From Streptomyces sp. SolWspMP-5a-2 (GTDB lineage: Bacteria; Actinomycetota; Actinomycetes; Streptomycetales; Streptomycetaceae), in NCBI RefSeq assembly GCF_900091845.1, contig NZ_FMCI01000168.1, forward strand, positions 1-64,000: a stretch of DNA of 64,000 nucleotides, read 5' to 3'. The translations under genes and the position numbers were made by a program. Of this stretch, positions 8,621-18,339 are shown piece by piece (position 1 is the stretch's first letter; each line of letters opens with the position of its first letter). The notes beneath the pieces were generated by a model. It worked only from the letters and a program-made list of their open reading frames with translations. It did no database searches and had not been told where the DNA came from.

Positions 8621-9949
8621 ATGGCGGGACAGGACATCCAGCTCCACGACACGACCCTGAGGGACGGCGCACGCCCCGCGGGCCGGGCGCTGCCGGTGGA
8701 CGACAGGCTGGCAGTGGCCCGCTGTCTCGACGGCCTCGGGGTGGGTTTCATCGAGGGCGGCCGGCCGGGCGCGGCGGAGGACACCGAGTTCTTCCGTCGG
8801 GCGGCCGGTGAACTGCGCCTGGCCTGTGCGGTGTTGGTGGCGTGCGGGGTGGTCCGGGCACCCGGCGCCTCGGCCGCGACCGATCCGCGGACGCGGGAGC
8901 TGCTCGCCGCCGGGACCCCGGTGGTGACCCTGGCCGCCGTGAGCGACTCCCGGCGGGTGGAGCGGGCGCCGGGGACGAACCTGGCGGAGAACCTCGCTGC
9001 CGTCGGCGGCACGGTGCGGCACCTGGTGCGGGCGGGGCGGCGGGTTCTCCTGGACGCGGAGCACTTCTTCGACGGCCATCGGGCCAACCGGGAGTACGCC
9101 CTGGAGGTCGTGCGCACCGCCGCGGAGGCCGGCGCGGAGACCGTCGTCCTGTGCGACGGCGACGGCGGCCGACCGGCCGACGAGGTGGGCGCGGTGGTGT
9201 CCGACACGCTGTACGGCACCGGGGTGGAGCTGGGCGTCCACTGCCGTGGCGGCGCGGGGCGCGCGGTCGCGGGCTCGGTGGCGGCGGTGGCCGCCGGGGC
9301 CCGGCAGGTGCGGGGCACGGTGTCCGGGTACGGGTGGCGGCGCGACGCGGACCTGCTGAGCGTGGCCGCGCACCTGATCGTCACGCGCGGGGCGGCGGCG
9401 CTGTCCGGCGGGTCCGCCGCCCTGGGCGCGGCCGTCGCGGAGAGCGCCGGACGGGCCGTAGAGGTGGTGTCCTGGCAGGTCGGCGCGGAGTCGGCGGGCG
9501 GTGACCGTTCCCGGTCGAGCGCCTCGGTCCTGCTGCGGGTGGACGGGGTGGCGACGGCGGCGACCGCGTCCGGCGGCGGGGCGGTGGAGGCGCTCGACCG
9601 TGCGGTGCACCGGGCGCTCGACCCGGTGCTGCCCGGGGTGCGGCGGCTGCGGCTCACCGGTCACCTGGCGCGGGTCCCGGCCGGCCACGCGGGCACCGCA
9701 GGGACGGCAGGGACGGCAGGGACGGCAGGGACGGCCAGGGTCGTCGCGTCGTTCGCGGACGGCGACGGGCGGCTGGACACCGTGGGGGTGGCCGCCGACA
9801 CCGGCGCGGCCTTCCTGCGGGCGCTGCTGGAGGCCGTGCGGCGGCTGACGGCGCGGGAGCGGCACGGCGACGGACGGACGGCGGACCGCGGACCGTCCGC
9901 CGCGCACGGACCCACCCTCACAGAGCCCACCCTCACAGGGACGGACTGA
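8621..9949 (+). CDS. Citramalate/2-isopropylmalate synthase homologue with altered metal site
   Basis: A 442-aa DRE-TIM protein. The N-terminal HDTTLRDGARPAG, FIEGGRPGAAEDTEFF and DAEHFFDGHRANREYAL segments are typical of CimA-type citramalate synthases, and a shortened LeuA-like C-terminal domain follows. Citramalate feeds 2-oxobutyrate and isoleucine, hence 2-methylbutyryl units. The expected metal-binding HxHND motif reads HCRGG, so the second His, the Asn and the Asp are lost. It is also shorter than the usual ~520 aa. It may be inactive, use altered chemistry or serve a non-catalytic role. The ATG at 8621 has GGAGGA upstream and beats a GTG at 8606. A 9-bp tandem repeat interrupts the C-terminal domain. 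Stop and KSIII start are 2 nt apart. Confidence 0.8.
   Translation: MAGQDIQLHDTTLRDGARPAGRALPVDDRLAVARCLDGLGVGFIEGGRPGAAEDTEFFRRAAGELRLACAVLVACGVVRAPGASAATDPRTRELLAAGTPVVTLAAVSDSRRVERAPGTNLAENLAAVGGTVRHLVRAGRRVLLDAEHFFDGHRANREYALEVVRTAAEAGAETVVLCDGDGGRPADEVGAVVSDTLYGTGVELGVHCRGGAGRAVAGSVAAVAAGARQVRGTVSGYGWRRDADLLSVAAHLIVTRGAAALSGGSAALGAAVAESAGRAVEVVSWQVGAESAGGDRSRSSASVLLRVDGVATAATASGGGAVEALDRAVHRALDPVLPGVRRLRLTGHLARVPAGHAGTAGTAGTAGTAGTARVVASFADGDGRLDTVGVAADTGAAFLRALLEAVRRLTARERHGDGRTADRGPSAAHGPTLTEPTLTGTD
9701..9736. repeat. 9-bp coding tandem repeat (four units)
   Basis: Three perfect copies of GGGACGGCA and one near-perfect copy encode a Gly-Thr-Ala run inside the C-terminal domain of the citramalate-synthase homologue. 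The unit is a multiple of three, so copy-number change would keep the frame. Confidence 0.8.
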
Positions 9950-9951
9950 CC

Positions 9952-10986
9952 ATGCGTGTGGACGGCATCTTCGTACAGGCGACCGGTGTACGGCTGCCCG
10001 CCAGACTGCGCGTGGACGACGCGGTCGCGGCGGGCGCGTGCCCGCCGAGGACCGCGCAGGCCACCGGCGTCGTGTCGGTGGCGTACTCGCCCGAGGAGTC
10101 GGCGGCGGAGATGGCGGTCGCGGCCGCCGCCCGCGCCCTGGACCGGGCCGGTGCCCGGCCGGAGGACATCGATCTGATCCTCCACGCGGACACCTACCAC
10201 CAGGGCCAGGACCTCTGGCCGGTGGCGTCGTACATCCAGCGCGAGACGCTGCGCAACTCCTGCCCCGCGCTGGAGATCCGGCAGATGTCCAACGGCGGCC
10301 TGGCCGCCGTCGACCTGGCCGCCGCGTATCTGAAGGCGGCGCCGGGCCGCCGTCAGGCCCTGCTGACCACCGCCGACCGGTTCTGCGAGCCCGGCATCGA
10401 CCGCTGGCGCACCGACCCCGGCACGCCGTACGCCGACGGGGGCACCGCGCTGGTGCTCTCCCGGCACAGCGGATTCGCGGCGCTCACCTCGCTCGCCCTG
10501 TTCGCCGACTCCGAGCTGGAGCCCCTGCACCGCGGCGACACCCCGTTCTCCCCGGCGCCCTTCACCCACGGCATGCCCGTCGACTTCGACGCGGCGAAAC
10601 GGTCCTTCGTCGAGCGGATGGGCATCTCGTACGCCGTCGCGCGCAGCGGCGCCGGGCAGTACGGCGTCGTCAAGGAGGCACTGTCGGACGCCGGGATGGA
10701 GCTGGCCGACGCCGCGTGGGTGATCCTCCCGCACTTCGGCCGCCGCCGGCTCCAGTCCATCTACTACCGGCCGTTCGGCATCGATCCGGACCGCACTCCG
10801 TGGGAGTGGACCAGGACGGTGGGGCACCTGGGCGCGGGCGACCAGTTCGCGAGCCTCGACCGGCTCGTGGTGTCCGGCCGGGCGGTGCCCGGTGACCGCT
10901 GCGTCCTGATGTCGGTGGGCGCGGGGTACAGCTGGGGCTGCGCCGTCGTCGACATCCTCGACCGCCCGGCCTGGGCGGACGGCTGA
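9952..10986 (+). CDS. KSIII-like priming enzyme with Ser-His-Asp site
   Basis: A 344-aa thiolase-fold KSIII (FabH-like). The nucleophile region reads QMSNGG, so Ser113 replaces the usual Cys. The other active-site residues appear to be His261 (ILPHFGRRRL) and Asp297 (GHLGAGDQF), where FabH has Asn. The same Cys-to-Ser change is known in DpsC-type proteins that choose propionyl starters in anthracycline pathways, and Asp in the third position is seen in CerJ-type acyltransferases. It likely selects or transfers the acyl starter and may not run the full decarboxylative condensation. Its start is 2 nt after the preceding gene, so translation is coupled. Confidence 0.9.
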   Translation: MRVDGIFVQATGVRLPARLRVDDAVAAGACPPRTAQATGVVSVAYSPEESAAEMAVAAAARALDRAGARPEDIDLILHADTYHQGQDLWPVASYIQRETLRNSCPALEIRQMSNGGLAAVDLAAAYLKAAPGRRQALLTTADRFCEPGIDRWRTDPGTPYADGGTALVLSRHSGFAALTSLALFADSELEPLHRGDTPFSPAPFTHGMPVDFDAAKRSFVERMGISYAVARSGAGQYGVVKEALSDAGMELADAAWVILPHFGRRRLQSIYYRPFGIDPDRTPWEWTRTVGHLGAGDQFASLDRLVVSGRAVPGDRCVLMSVGAGYSWGCAVVDILDRPAWADG

Positions 10987-11050
10987 CGCCAGGACCCGGC
11001 CCCGACAAGACCGAGGCCGCCACGGCGGCCCTACCGAGAGGAAGTGTCCT

Positions 11051-12022
11051 GTGGTGCGGAGCAGCGCGGAACCCACGCATGTCACGGAGCACGGGGTCGC
11101 CATCGCGGCGCCGGCCGCGGACGTCTACCGTCTCGTCGCCGACGCGGCCGGCTGGCCCGACGTCTTCGGTCCGACGGTGCACTGCGAGGTGGAGAACGGG
11201 ACGGAGGGCCGACAGGAGCTGCGGATCTGGGCGTTCGCGAACGGCCGGGTGCGCAACTGGGCGTCCCGGCGGGTCCTCGACCCCGAGACGCGGACGGTGA
11301 CGTTCCGCCAGGTCGTGTCGGCGCCGCCGGTGGCGTCGATGGGCGGCACCTGGCGGATCGAGGAGACGGCGGGCGGCTGCCGGGTGACGCTGCTGCACGA
11401 CTACCGAGCCGTCGACGACGACCCGGAGGGCGTGCGGCTGATCGAGAACGCGGTGGAGGCCAACAGCACGGCCGAACTGCACGCGTTGCGGACGACGGCC
11501 GAGCGGTTCGCGGAGTTCGCGCAGTCGAGGTTCACCTTCAGCACCCGGCAGGACATCCACGGCGGCCCGCGGGCGGCCTTCGACTTCCTCGCCAGGGCCG
11601 AGCTGTGGCCGAGCCGGATTCCGCACGTGGCCCGGCTCGACCTGCGCGAGGAGGAGCCCGGCGTGCAGCACATGACGATGGACACCTACGGCCCGGACGG
11701 TTCGGCGCACACCACGTCCTCGGTCCGGCTGTGCTTCCCGGAGCGGGGGCTGATCGTCTACAAGCAGACGACCCCGCCGCCGGTGATGAGCGGACACACC
11801 GGGCGGTGGGTCGTGGAGGACGTCAAGGACGCGTCCGGCGCGCGGGTGGTGCGGGTCACCTCCTGGCACACGGTGGTGGTCGACCCGCAGGGCGTGCGCC
11901 GGGTCCTGGGGCCCGGCACCGAGCCGGCCGAGGCGCGCGCGATGATCGAGCGGTCCCTCACCGCGAACAGCGCGGCGACCCTGCTCAGGGCGAAGCGGCA
12001 CGTGGAGGCCGCGGCGCCGTGA
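11051..12022 (+). CDS. Two-domain polyketide aromatase/cyclase (SRPBCC fold)
   Basis: A 323-aa protein with two START/Bet v1-like halves, roughly residues 10-155 and 165-310. Each half opens with a helix-grip start (HGVAIAAPAADVYRLVADAAGWPD; TRQDIHGGPRAAFDFLARAELWPS). Didomain enzymes of this size are the first-ring aromatase/cyclases of type II pathways, acting on the ACP-bound poly-beta-ketone. The GTG at 11051 follows AGAGGAAG. It is the only cyclase in the window, so later-ring cyclases are presumably further left. Confidence 0.88.
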   Translation: MVRSSAEPTHVTEHGVAIAAPAADVYRLVADAAGWPDVFGPTVHCEVENGTEGRQELRIWAFANGRVRNWASRRVLDPETRTVTFRQVVSAPPVASMGGTWRIEETAGGCRVTLLHDYRAVDDDPEGVRLIENAVEANSTAELHALRTTAERFAEFAQSRFTFSTRQDIHGGPRAAFDFLARAELWPSRIPHVARLDLREEEPGVQHMTMDTYGPDGSAHTTSSVRLCFPERGLIVYKQTTPPPVMSGHTGRWVVEDVKDASGARVVRVTSWHTVVVDPQGVRRVLGPGTEPAEARAMIERSLTANSAATLLRAKRHVEAAAP

Positions 12023-12353
12023 CCACGCGGGCGTGATCCCCGCGTGAGACCCCGCGGACGCCCCGGGCGACCGGGGCGTCTCCGCGATGTCGGGACGCCG
12101 GGACGCCGGGACGTCGGGACGTCGGGACGTCGGAGGGCGCGGGCCTCCGGGGCGGGTCGTTGGGATCGGAGGGGTCGGATCGTGACGGCGGGTCGGATCG
12201 ACGCGGGGAGTCGGACCGGGACGGCGGGGCGGATCGGGACAGGGAGTCGGATCGGGGCGGGGGGCGGTCCCCCGGCGCGGCCCGGGGAGTGTTCCCGGGC
12301 CGCTTCCGGCTGCCGGCCCCCGCGCGGTCGTCCCGCTGCCGTTCCCCGCACGG
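12023..12353. repeat. Repeat-rich gap with 8-bp tandem array
   Basis: A 331-bp stretch without a gene lies between the convergent aromatase and response-regulator genes. It holds five tandem 8-bp units (GGGACGCC/GGGACGTC) at 12092-12131, and a looser series of GGATCGG/GGAGTCGGA-like repeats from about 12163 to 12262. No stable terminator beyond these is evident. Confidence 0.7.
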
Positions 12354-12965
12354 TCAGGGGATCCAGCCCGCCTGCTCCGCGATCCGTACCGCGTCGACCC
12401 GGTTGCGGGCGTTGAGCTTGGTGACGATGGAGGTCAGGTAGTTCCGGACGGTCCCCTTCGTGAGGTAGAGCCGGCCGGCGATCTCACCGGCCTCGGCTCC
12501 CTGGGCCGCCAGCCTGAGCACCTCCAGCTCCCGTCTGGTCAGGGGGGTGTCCTGGACGTCCCACGCGGACAGGGCGAGTTCGGGGTCGATGGCGCGCTGA
12601 CCCGCCGCCACGGCGCGGATGGCCTGGGCGAGCCGGTGCGGGTCGGAGTCCTTCAGCAGGAATCCGGCGACCTTGGCGTCCAGTGCTCGGCGCAGGGTCC
12701 CCGAGCGGCCCATGCCGGTCATCATGATGGTCCGGCAGTGCGGGAGCTGTCTGTGGAGTTCCTTGGCGGCGCTCAGCCCGTCGATGCCGGGCAGCGAGAT
12801 GTCGATGACGGCGACGTCGGGCCTGGCCCGCAGGGCGGTCGGCACGATGGCGTCGCCGCGTCCGACGGCCGCCACGACCTCCAGGTCGCTCTCCAGTTCA
12901 AGGAGGGCGACGAGGGCCTCACGGAGCATGGAGACGTCTTCGGCGATGAGGACTCTGACGGACAA
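12354..12965 (-). CDS. NarL/LuxR-family response regulator
   Basis: A 203-aa regulator. The receiver domain (about 1-120) has the acidic pocket ED near residue 9, phosphoacceptor Asp in VAVIDISLPG, and Lys in GFLLKDSD. The LuxR helix-turn-helix (about 140-200) reads LTRRELEVLRLAAQGAEAGEIAGRLYLTKGTVRNYL. The start is TTG at 12965, chosen because AGAGAGGAGG sits 6-7 nt before it. It is downstream of and co-directional with the kinase gene (21-bp gap), forming a two-component pair. Likely a cluster-situated regulator; the signal is unknown. Confidence 0.9.
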   Translation of the reverse strand: MSVRVLIAEDVSMLREALVALLELESDLEVVAAVGRGDAIVPTALRARPDVAVIDISLPGIDGLSAAKELHRQLPHCRTIMMTGMGRSGTLRRALDAKVAGFLLKDSDPHRLAQAIRAVAAGQRAIDPELALSAWDVQDTPLTRRELEVLRLAAQGAEAGEIAGRLYLTKGTVRNYLTSIVTKLNARNRVDAVRIAEQAGWIP

Positions 12966-12986
12966 CGTGAACCTCCTCTCTCCCTC

Positions 12987-14168
12987 TCAGGAGGGCGGCC
13001 GGCCTGAGCCGAGCGACACGGCGAGCGGGACCTCGCACACCAGGTGGAACCAGCCGTCGTCGACCAACGCGGCGTCGACGCTGCCTCCGACGACGTCGAA
13101 CCGGCTGGCCAGGTTGTGCAGACCGGTGCCGTCGGAGCGGCACGGCTCGGCCGGTCCGCGGGCCACTCCGTCGTTGGCCACCACGAGCCGCACCTTCTCC
13201 CGCTCGTCGGCCACCCGGATCGTGATGTGCCGGACGCAGGCGTGGCGCAGCGCGTTGGTCACGCCCTCGCGGACCGCGGTGGCCAGGACGGCGTCCACGG
13301 CCGGGGGCAGGCTGCCGCACCGGATGTCCACCCGCACGGCGACCCCGAGCGAGTCCAGGACGGACCGCGCCGAGGACGCCTCGCTCTCCAGGGACATGTC
13401 GCGGTAGCCGCGGGCGACCAGTCGTACGTCGGACAGGGCCTGCCGGGAGATGCCGAGGATCTCGTCGATCTCCTTGCGGGCCTGGTCGGGTCTGTTGGGC
13501 ACCAGCCGGTAGATCAGCTCACTCTTCAGCGCTATCGAGGACAGGCTGAAGCCGAGCAGGTCGTGCAGGTCCATGGAGAAGCGCAGCCGCTCGCTCACGA
13601 CGGCGCTGCGGGCCGCCTCCGCGCGGGAGGCCCACGCCTCGGAGACCAGATGGGTCAGCCGGCAGAGGCCGAGGACGACGAGCCCGCCGAGCCCCGAGAC
13701 CAGGGCGAGCCCGACGGCGGGAAGCAGCGGCGAGTCGTGGGCCAGGGCGCGCAGGGGCGGTACCGCGACGACGACCGCGAAGGCGCCCCAGGCCCGGACT
13801 CCCGTGAGCAGAAGCAGTGCCGAACCGGCCAGCGGGCCGGTCAGACCGTTCCAACTCATTCCGCCGAACGCCACCGTTAAATAAGTGGCGGCCGCGACGA
13901 AAAAGAAGACAGAAACTCTGCTCGCCGACTCCCATCGCTGATAGGAAAGAAAAGGAAGAACGGCCTGGAAACCGAACAGTATTACCGCGCACAAACCATA
14001 GACGACTGTCTCGCCCGTACCGCGAGAACGTTGGGCCACATCGGCCAGAACCAGCACACCATGGCTCAGCACCAAGGCAACGATCAGCGAGCGGGCTATC
14101 TGGAGAGCCACTCGTGTGAGGTCCGATCGTTTCGCGTTGCGAGAATCTCCACGACAAAGAGCATCCAC
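12987..14168 (-). CDS. Sensor histidine kinase (HisKA_3, DesK/NarX type) with TTA codon
   Basis: A 393-aa kinase. About five to six hydrophobic helices fill the first 170 residues. The HisKA_3 dimerisation segment follows, with phospho-acceptor His in FSMDLHDLLGFSLSS, then a HATPase domain with REGVTNALRHA and GTGLHNLASRF. The GTG at 14168 is chosen for the adjacent GGGGGA; a TTG at 14216 is also possible. The codon at 13878-13880 is TTA (Leu in TYLTVAF), the rare leucine codon read by the bldA tRNA. The 5' part is markedly less GC-rich than its neighbours. It partners the response regulator downstream. Confidence 0.88.
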   Translation of the reverse strand: MDALCRGDSRNAKRSDLTRVALQIARSLIVALVLSHGVLVLADVAQRSRGTGETVVYGLCAVILFGFQAVLPFLSYQRWESASRVSVFFFVAAATYLTVAFGGMSWNGLTGPLAGSALLLLTGVRAWGAFAVVVAVPPLRALAHDSPLLPAVGLALVSGLGGLVVLGLCRLTHLVSEAWASRAEAARSAVVSERLRFSMDLHDLLGFSLSSIALKSELIYRLVPNRPDQARKEIDEILGISRQALSDVRLVARGYRDMSLESEASSARSVLDSLGVAVRVDIRCGSLPPAVDAVLATAVREGVTNALRHACVRHITIRVADEREKVRLVVANDGVARGPAEPCRSDGTGLHNLASRFDVVGGSVDAALVDDGWFHLVCEVPLAVSLGSGRPPS

Positions 14169-14723
14169 CTGTCCCCCGTATACCTGAGATCCAATGCACT
14201 GTTGGTCACATTGCAAAAGCCACCGGCATATCGGAGCGATAATAACAGGACGTGGTTCCGGTACAACCGGTGCCTACGGTGTGATCACCGTCCGTGATTT
14301 ACACTTGCACAAAACCAGCCTCCCCGGACACGGTGATCAATTCACCGGCGCTGCCCCGTGGATGCCCGGGGGCCCTGGGCGCGTGCCCGGCCGCGGGCCG
14401 CGGGACAGACCCACCCACTCCGGCATGATCCGAAACGTGGCTGGTTCGCGGCGGTGCGCCACTACCGGACGGCGCCCGGGACCGCCCTTCGGCCACCGCC
14501 CCGACGGCTGCTCCTTGTCTTGACAGACCGCGTGGGACGGTGCTCCGGGCGGCGCCCCGGCACCTACAGATTCTCGATGGGATTCTGTGACTCCTGGTAG
14601 TGCCGACCTCACCCATTCGCTATGACATATTCACGACGCCGCTCGTGTCTGGCTCACTGTGCCCGCCCCGGCCCGAAGTGCGAGGCTCCACCACTGTCGT
14701 ACCGGTGTACGAGGGGAGCGCAG
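14169..14723. promoter_or_regulatory. AT-enriched divergent control region, kinase / SARP
   Basis: A 555-bp gap between the divergent kinase and SARP genes. It includes some of the lowest-GC DNA in the window (for example around 14210-14320 and 14615-14640), typical of Streptomyces promoters. No credible gene is seen. It probably carries the promoters and operators that switch the polyketide region on; specific boxes could not be assigned. Confidence 0.6.
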
Positions 14724-15515
14724 ATGGAAATCAAGGTGCTGGGTCCGCTGAGCGCGCAGGAGAACGGGATCTCGGTGGTCCCGACCGCCGCCAAACCGCG
14801 GCAGATCCTCGCGGTGCTCGCCCTCCAGGCGGGCCATGTCGTCACGGTGTCCACGCTGATGGAGGAGATCTGGGGAGAGGCGGTGCCCCGCAGTGCCGCG
14901 ACCACCTTGCAGACCTACATTCTCCAGTTGCGCCGCAGGATCGCCGCGGCGCTCCCGCGGGACGCGGCGCGCGGCGCCAAGGACGTCCTGGTCACCCGGC
15001 ACGGCGGCTACCTGCTCGACATACCCCCGGGCGAGGTCGACGCCCACGAGTACGAGCGGTTCGCCGCGGCCGGCCGGGCCGCCCTCGACGCCCACGACGA
15101 CCGCGCGGCCTCCGACCTGCTCGGCCGCGCCCTGGCCGTGTGGCGGGGTCCCGCGCTGGTCGACGTGCGGATCGGGAGGGTGCTGGAGCTGGAGGTGCTC
15201 CGCGTCGACCAGAGCCGCCTCGCGGTGCTCGAACGGCGCGTCGGCGCCGACCTGCGCCTGGCCAGGCACTGCGAACTCGTGCCCGAGCTGACCGTGCTGA
15301 CGGCCCGCCACCCGATGCACGAGAACTTCTGCGCGCTGCTCATGCTGGCCGCCTACCGGTCGGGCAACGCCTGGCGGGCCCTTCAGGCGTTCCAGCAGCT
15401 GCGCGCCACCCTCGTCGAGGAGCTGGGGCTCGAACCGTCCGCCAGGCTCCAGCGGCTGCACCAGTCGATCCTGGTCGGCGATCCGGCCCTGGAGCTGGAG
15501 GTCGCGGCCCTCTGA
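14724..15515 (+). CDS. SARP-family pathway activator
   Basis: A 263-aa Streptomyces antibiotic regulatory protein. An OmpR-like winged helix (about 1-95; VLGPLSAQENG, PRQILAVLALQAG, TTLQTYILQLRRRI) is followed by a bacterial transcriptional activation domain (about 100-250; ELGLEPSARLQRLHQSIL). The length matches small SARPs such as ActII-ORF4. ATG with GAGGGGAGCG upstream. Small SARPs bind direct repeats in biosynthetic promoters, so it likely activates the polyketide genes that start 293 bp downstream. Confidence 0.93.
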   Translation: MEIKVLGPLSAQENGISVVPTAAKPRQILAVLALQAGHVVTVSTLMEEIWGEAVPRSAATTLQTYILQLRRRIAAALPRDAARGAKDVLVTRHGGYLLDIPPGEVDAHEYERFAAAGRAALDAHDDRAASDLLGRALAVWRGPALVDVRIGRVLELEVLRVDQSRLAVLERRVGADLRLARHCELVPELTVLTARHPMHENFCALLMLAAYRSGNAWRALQAFQQLRATLVEELGLEPSARLQRLHQSILVGDPALELEVAAL

Positions 15516-15808
15516 GCAGGGCCGTCGCCCCGCCGCGACCGGCCGTCCGCGCGCCGGGCTCCATGCCGGCCCGAGCGTCCGTCGAGGCGGTCGCCGAACG
15601 ATGAACCGGATCGCCACCGGCGGCCCGTCACGAGCGCGCCGCCGGCCGATTCAGCGGGCGGGACGCGTCGACAGCGACCCTGCGGCGTCTCGCACGCTGG
15701 CCCACCGGACCGGATCGACGAGAGAGGGACCTCCACAGTGACTGGCACAACTCCGCCCGGCCCGCGGACCCGCGGCAGCTCGGTCCGCACGGAAACGAGG
15801 TGAGGACC

Positions 15809-17071
15809 ATGCGCAGAGTCGCCGTCACGGGCCTGGGCACGGTGGCCCCCGGAGGCATCGGGGTGAAGGAGTACTGGGAACTCCTCACCTCCGGCCGGTC
15901 CGCCACCCGCACCATCAGCTTCTTCGACCCGTCGCCCTTCCGCTCCCGGGTCGCGGCCGAGTGCGACTTCGACCCGGTGGCCGCGGGTCTGACCCCGCAG
16001 GAGATCCGACGCCTCGACCGGGCCGCCCAGTTCGCCGTGGTGAGCGCGCGCGAGGCGCTCGCGGACAGCGGTCTCGACGTCGCCCGCCTGGCACCCGACC
16101 GGATCGGCACGTCGATCGGCAGCGCCGTGGGGTGCACCACGAGTCTGGAGCGCGAGTACGTCGTCGTCAGCGACGGCGGCCGGACGTGGAACGTCGACCA
16201 CCGGTACGCGGTGCCCGAGCTGTACCGGCACTTCGTGCCCAACACGATGGCCGCCGAGGTCGCCTGGGTCGCGGGCGCCGAGGGTCCGGCCGCCGTGATC
16301 TCCACCGGCTGCACCTCGGGGCTGGACGCGGTCGGGCACGCCGTGGAGCTGATCAGGGAGGGGAGCGTCGACGTGATGATGGCGGGCGCCACCGAGGCCC
16401 CCATCTCCCCCATCACCTCCGCCTGCTTCGACGCCATCCACGCCACCACCCCGCACAACGACGAACCGGAGCGCGCCTGCCGGCCCTTCGACCGCAGCCG
16501 CGGCGGACTGGTCCTCGGCGAGGGCGCCGCGGTCATGGTGCTGGAGGAGTGGGAGAGCGCCAGGCGGCGCGGGGCGCACGTCTACGCCGAGATCGCCGGG
16601 TTCGCCGCCCGCTGCAACGCCTACCACATGACGGGCCTCAAGCCGGACGGACGCGAGATGGCCGAGGCCATCGACGCCGCTCTCCAGGAGGCCGGGCTGC
16701 CGCCCGAGTCCATCGGCTACGTCAACGCCCACGGCTCCGGCACCAGGATGAACGACCGCCATGAGACAGGCGCGTTCAAACGCAGCCTCGGCGACCACGC
16801 CTACGCGGTGCCGATCAGCTCCATCAAGTCGATGATCGGGCACTCGCTCGGCGCGATCGGCGCCCTGGAGGTCGTCGCCTGCGCCCTGGCGATCGAGCAC
16901 GGGGTGCTGCCCCCGACCGCCAACCTGCACGAACCCGACCCCGAACTCGACCTCGACTACATCCCGTTGACCGCGCGCAGGCAGCAGACCGACGTGGTGC
17001 TCAGCGTCGGCAGCGGCTTCGGCGGGTTCCAGAGCGCCATGCTCCTCACCGGACCCGAGGTGCGGTCATGA
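15809..17071 (+). CDS. Type II PKS ketosynthase alpha (KSalpha)
   Basis: A 420-aa beta-ketoacyl synthase. Catalytic residues are intact: Cys168 in STGCTSGLD, His308 in NAHGSGT and His345 in SMIGHSLGA. The length and the [14 protein letters not shown] context are those of aromatic polyketide KSalpha subunits. It forms a heterodimer with the CLF encoded next (4-bp ATGA overlap) and condenses malonyl units on the ACP. The ATG at 15809 is preferred over a GTG at 15800 for its GAGGTGAGG site. Confidence 0.96.
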   Translation: MRRVAVTGLGTVAPGGIGVKEYWELLTSGRSATRTISFFDPSPFRSRVAAECDFDPVAAGLTPQEIRRLDRAAQFAVVSAREALADSGLDVARLAPDRIGTSIGSAVGCTTSLEREYVVVSDGGRTWNVDHRYAVPELYRHFVPNTMAAEVAWVAGAEGPAAVISTGCTSGLDAVGHAVELIREGSVDVMMAGATEAPISPITSACFDAIHATTPHNDEPERACRPFDRSRGGLVLGEGAAVMVLEEWESARRRGAHVYAEIAGFAARCNAYHMTGLKPDGREMAEAIDAALQEAGLPPESIGYVNAHGSGTRMNDRHETGAFKRSLGDHAYAVPISSIKSMIGHSLGAIGALEVVACALAIEHGVLPPTANLHEPDPELDLDYIPLTARRQQTDVVLSVGSGFGGFQSAMLLTGPEVRS

Positions 17072-18339
17072 CCCGCGCCGTCGTCACGGGCCTCGGCGTC
17101 GCCGCGCCCAACGGCCTCGGCACGGAGGCGTTCTGGAAGGCCACCCTCGCCGGACGCACCGGCCTCGCCCCGCTGACCCGCTTCGACGCCACCCAGTACC
17201 CGTCCGTGCTCGCCGGGGAGATCAAGGGGTTCGTCGCCGAGGAGCACGTGCCCAGCCGTCTGATGCCGCAGACCGACCACATGACCCGTATCGCCCTGGC
17301 CGCCGCCGACTGGGCGATCGGCGACGCGGGCGCCGACCTGCGGCGGCTGCCCGAGTACGGGATGGGCGTCGTCACCGCGGCCTCGGGCGGGGCCGTCGAG
17401 TTCGGCCAGCGGGAGCTGGAGAACCTGTGGAGCAAGGGCAGGGAACACGTCAGCGCGTACCAGTCCTTCGCCTGGTTCTACGCGGTCAACACCGGCCAGA
17501 TCTCCATCCGGCACAAGATGCGCGGCCCCAGCGGGGTCCTGCTCACCGAACAGGCCGGGGGCATCGACGCCCTCGGCCACGCGCGGCGCCACATCCGCAA
17601 GGGCATCCCGCTCGTGGTGTCGGGCGGGGTGGACGCCGCGCTGTGCCCCTGGGGGTGGGTGCCGCAGATCGCCTCCGGGCTCATGAGCACCGCCCGCGAC
17701 CCGGACCGCGCCTACCTGCCGTTCTCCGCCGACGCCCGCGGATACGTCGTCGGTGAGGGGGGTGCCGTCATCGTCGTCGAGGACGCCGCCTCGGCGCGGG
17801 AACGGGGCGCGCCGCGCGTCTACGGGGAGATCGCCGGATACGCGGCGACGATGGACCCGGCGCCCGGCAGTGGCCGGCCCCCCGGGCTGCGGCGGGCGGC
17901 CGAGAACGCCCTCGCCGACGCCCGTCTCACCCCGCGGGACATCGACGTGGTCTTCGCCGACGGAGCGGGCGTCCTCGCGCTGGACCGCGCCGAAGCGGAT
18001 GCGATCAGCGGGCTGTTCGGGCCGCGCGGAGTGCCGGTGACCGTGCCCAAGACGATGACCGGCAGGCTCCTGGCGGGCGGCGCCGCTCTCGACGTCGCCA
18101 CCGCGCTGCTCGCCCTGCGCGACGGGGTGATCCCGCCGACCGTCAACGTGCCGGACCCCGCGCCCGACTACGGCCTCGACCTGGTGACCGACAGACCCCG
18201 GGACACCGCGCCCCGGTCGGCCCTGGTGCTGGCCCGCGGCTACGGGGGCTTCAACGCGGCCCTCGTGCTGCGCCGAACCGACGACCGACCGTACGACACC
18301 GACGAGAGGACCACGGCATGTCCACAGGCGCCACGGTGA
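17068..18339 (+). CDS. Type II PKS chain-length factor (KSbeta)
   Basis: A 423-aa KS-fold protein in which the catalytic Cys is Gln162 ([15 protein letters not shown]), the hallmark of chain-length factors. It lacks an NAHGSGT motif (it reads FADGAGV). It pairs with KSalpha, decarboxylates malonyl-ACP and sets chain length. Translation is coupled to KSalpha by a 4-bp overlap. Its 3' end overlaps the ACP gene by 22 bp. Confidence 0.96.
   Translation: MTRAVVTGLGVAAPNGLGTEAFWKATLAGRTGLAPLTRFDATQYPSVLAGEIKGFVAEEHVPSRLMPQTDHMTRIALAAADWAIGDAGADLRRLPEYGMGVVTAASGGAVEFGQRELENLWSKGREHVSAYQSFAWFYAVNTGQISIRHKMRGPSGVLLTEQAGGIDALGHARRHIRKGIPLVVSGGVDAALCPWGWVPQIASGLMSTARDPDRAYLPFSADARGYVVGEGGAVIVVEDAASARERGAPRVYGEIAGYAATMDPAPGSGRPPGLRRAAENALADARLTPRDIDVVFADGAGVLALDRAEADAISGLFGPRGVPVTVPKTMTGRLLAGGAALDVATALLALRDGVIPPTVNVPDPAPDYGLDLVTDRPRDTAPRSALVLARGYGGFNAALVLRRTDDRPYDTDERTTACPQAPR

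Noticed and set aside
6758..9907. Roughly 1000-codon open frame antisense to the racemase and CimA-like genes
   Set aside because: Composition is low-complexity, and the sense frames have clear family motifs.
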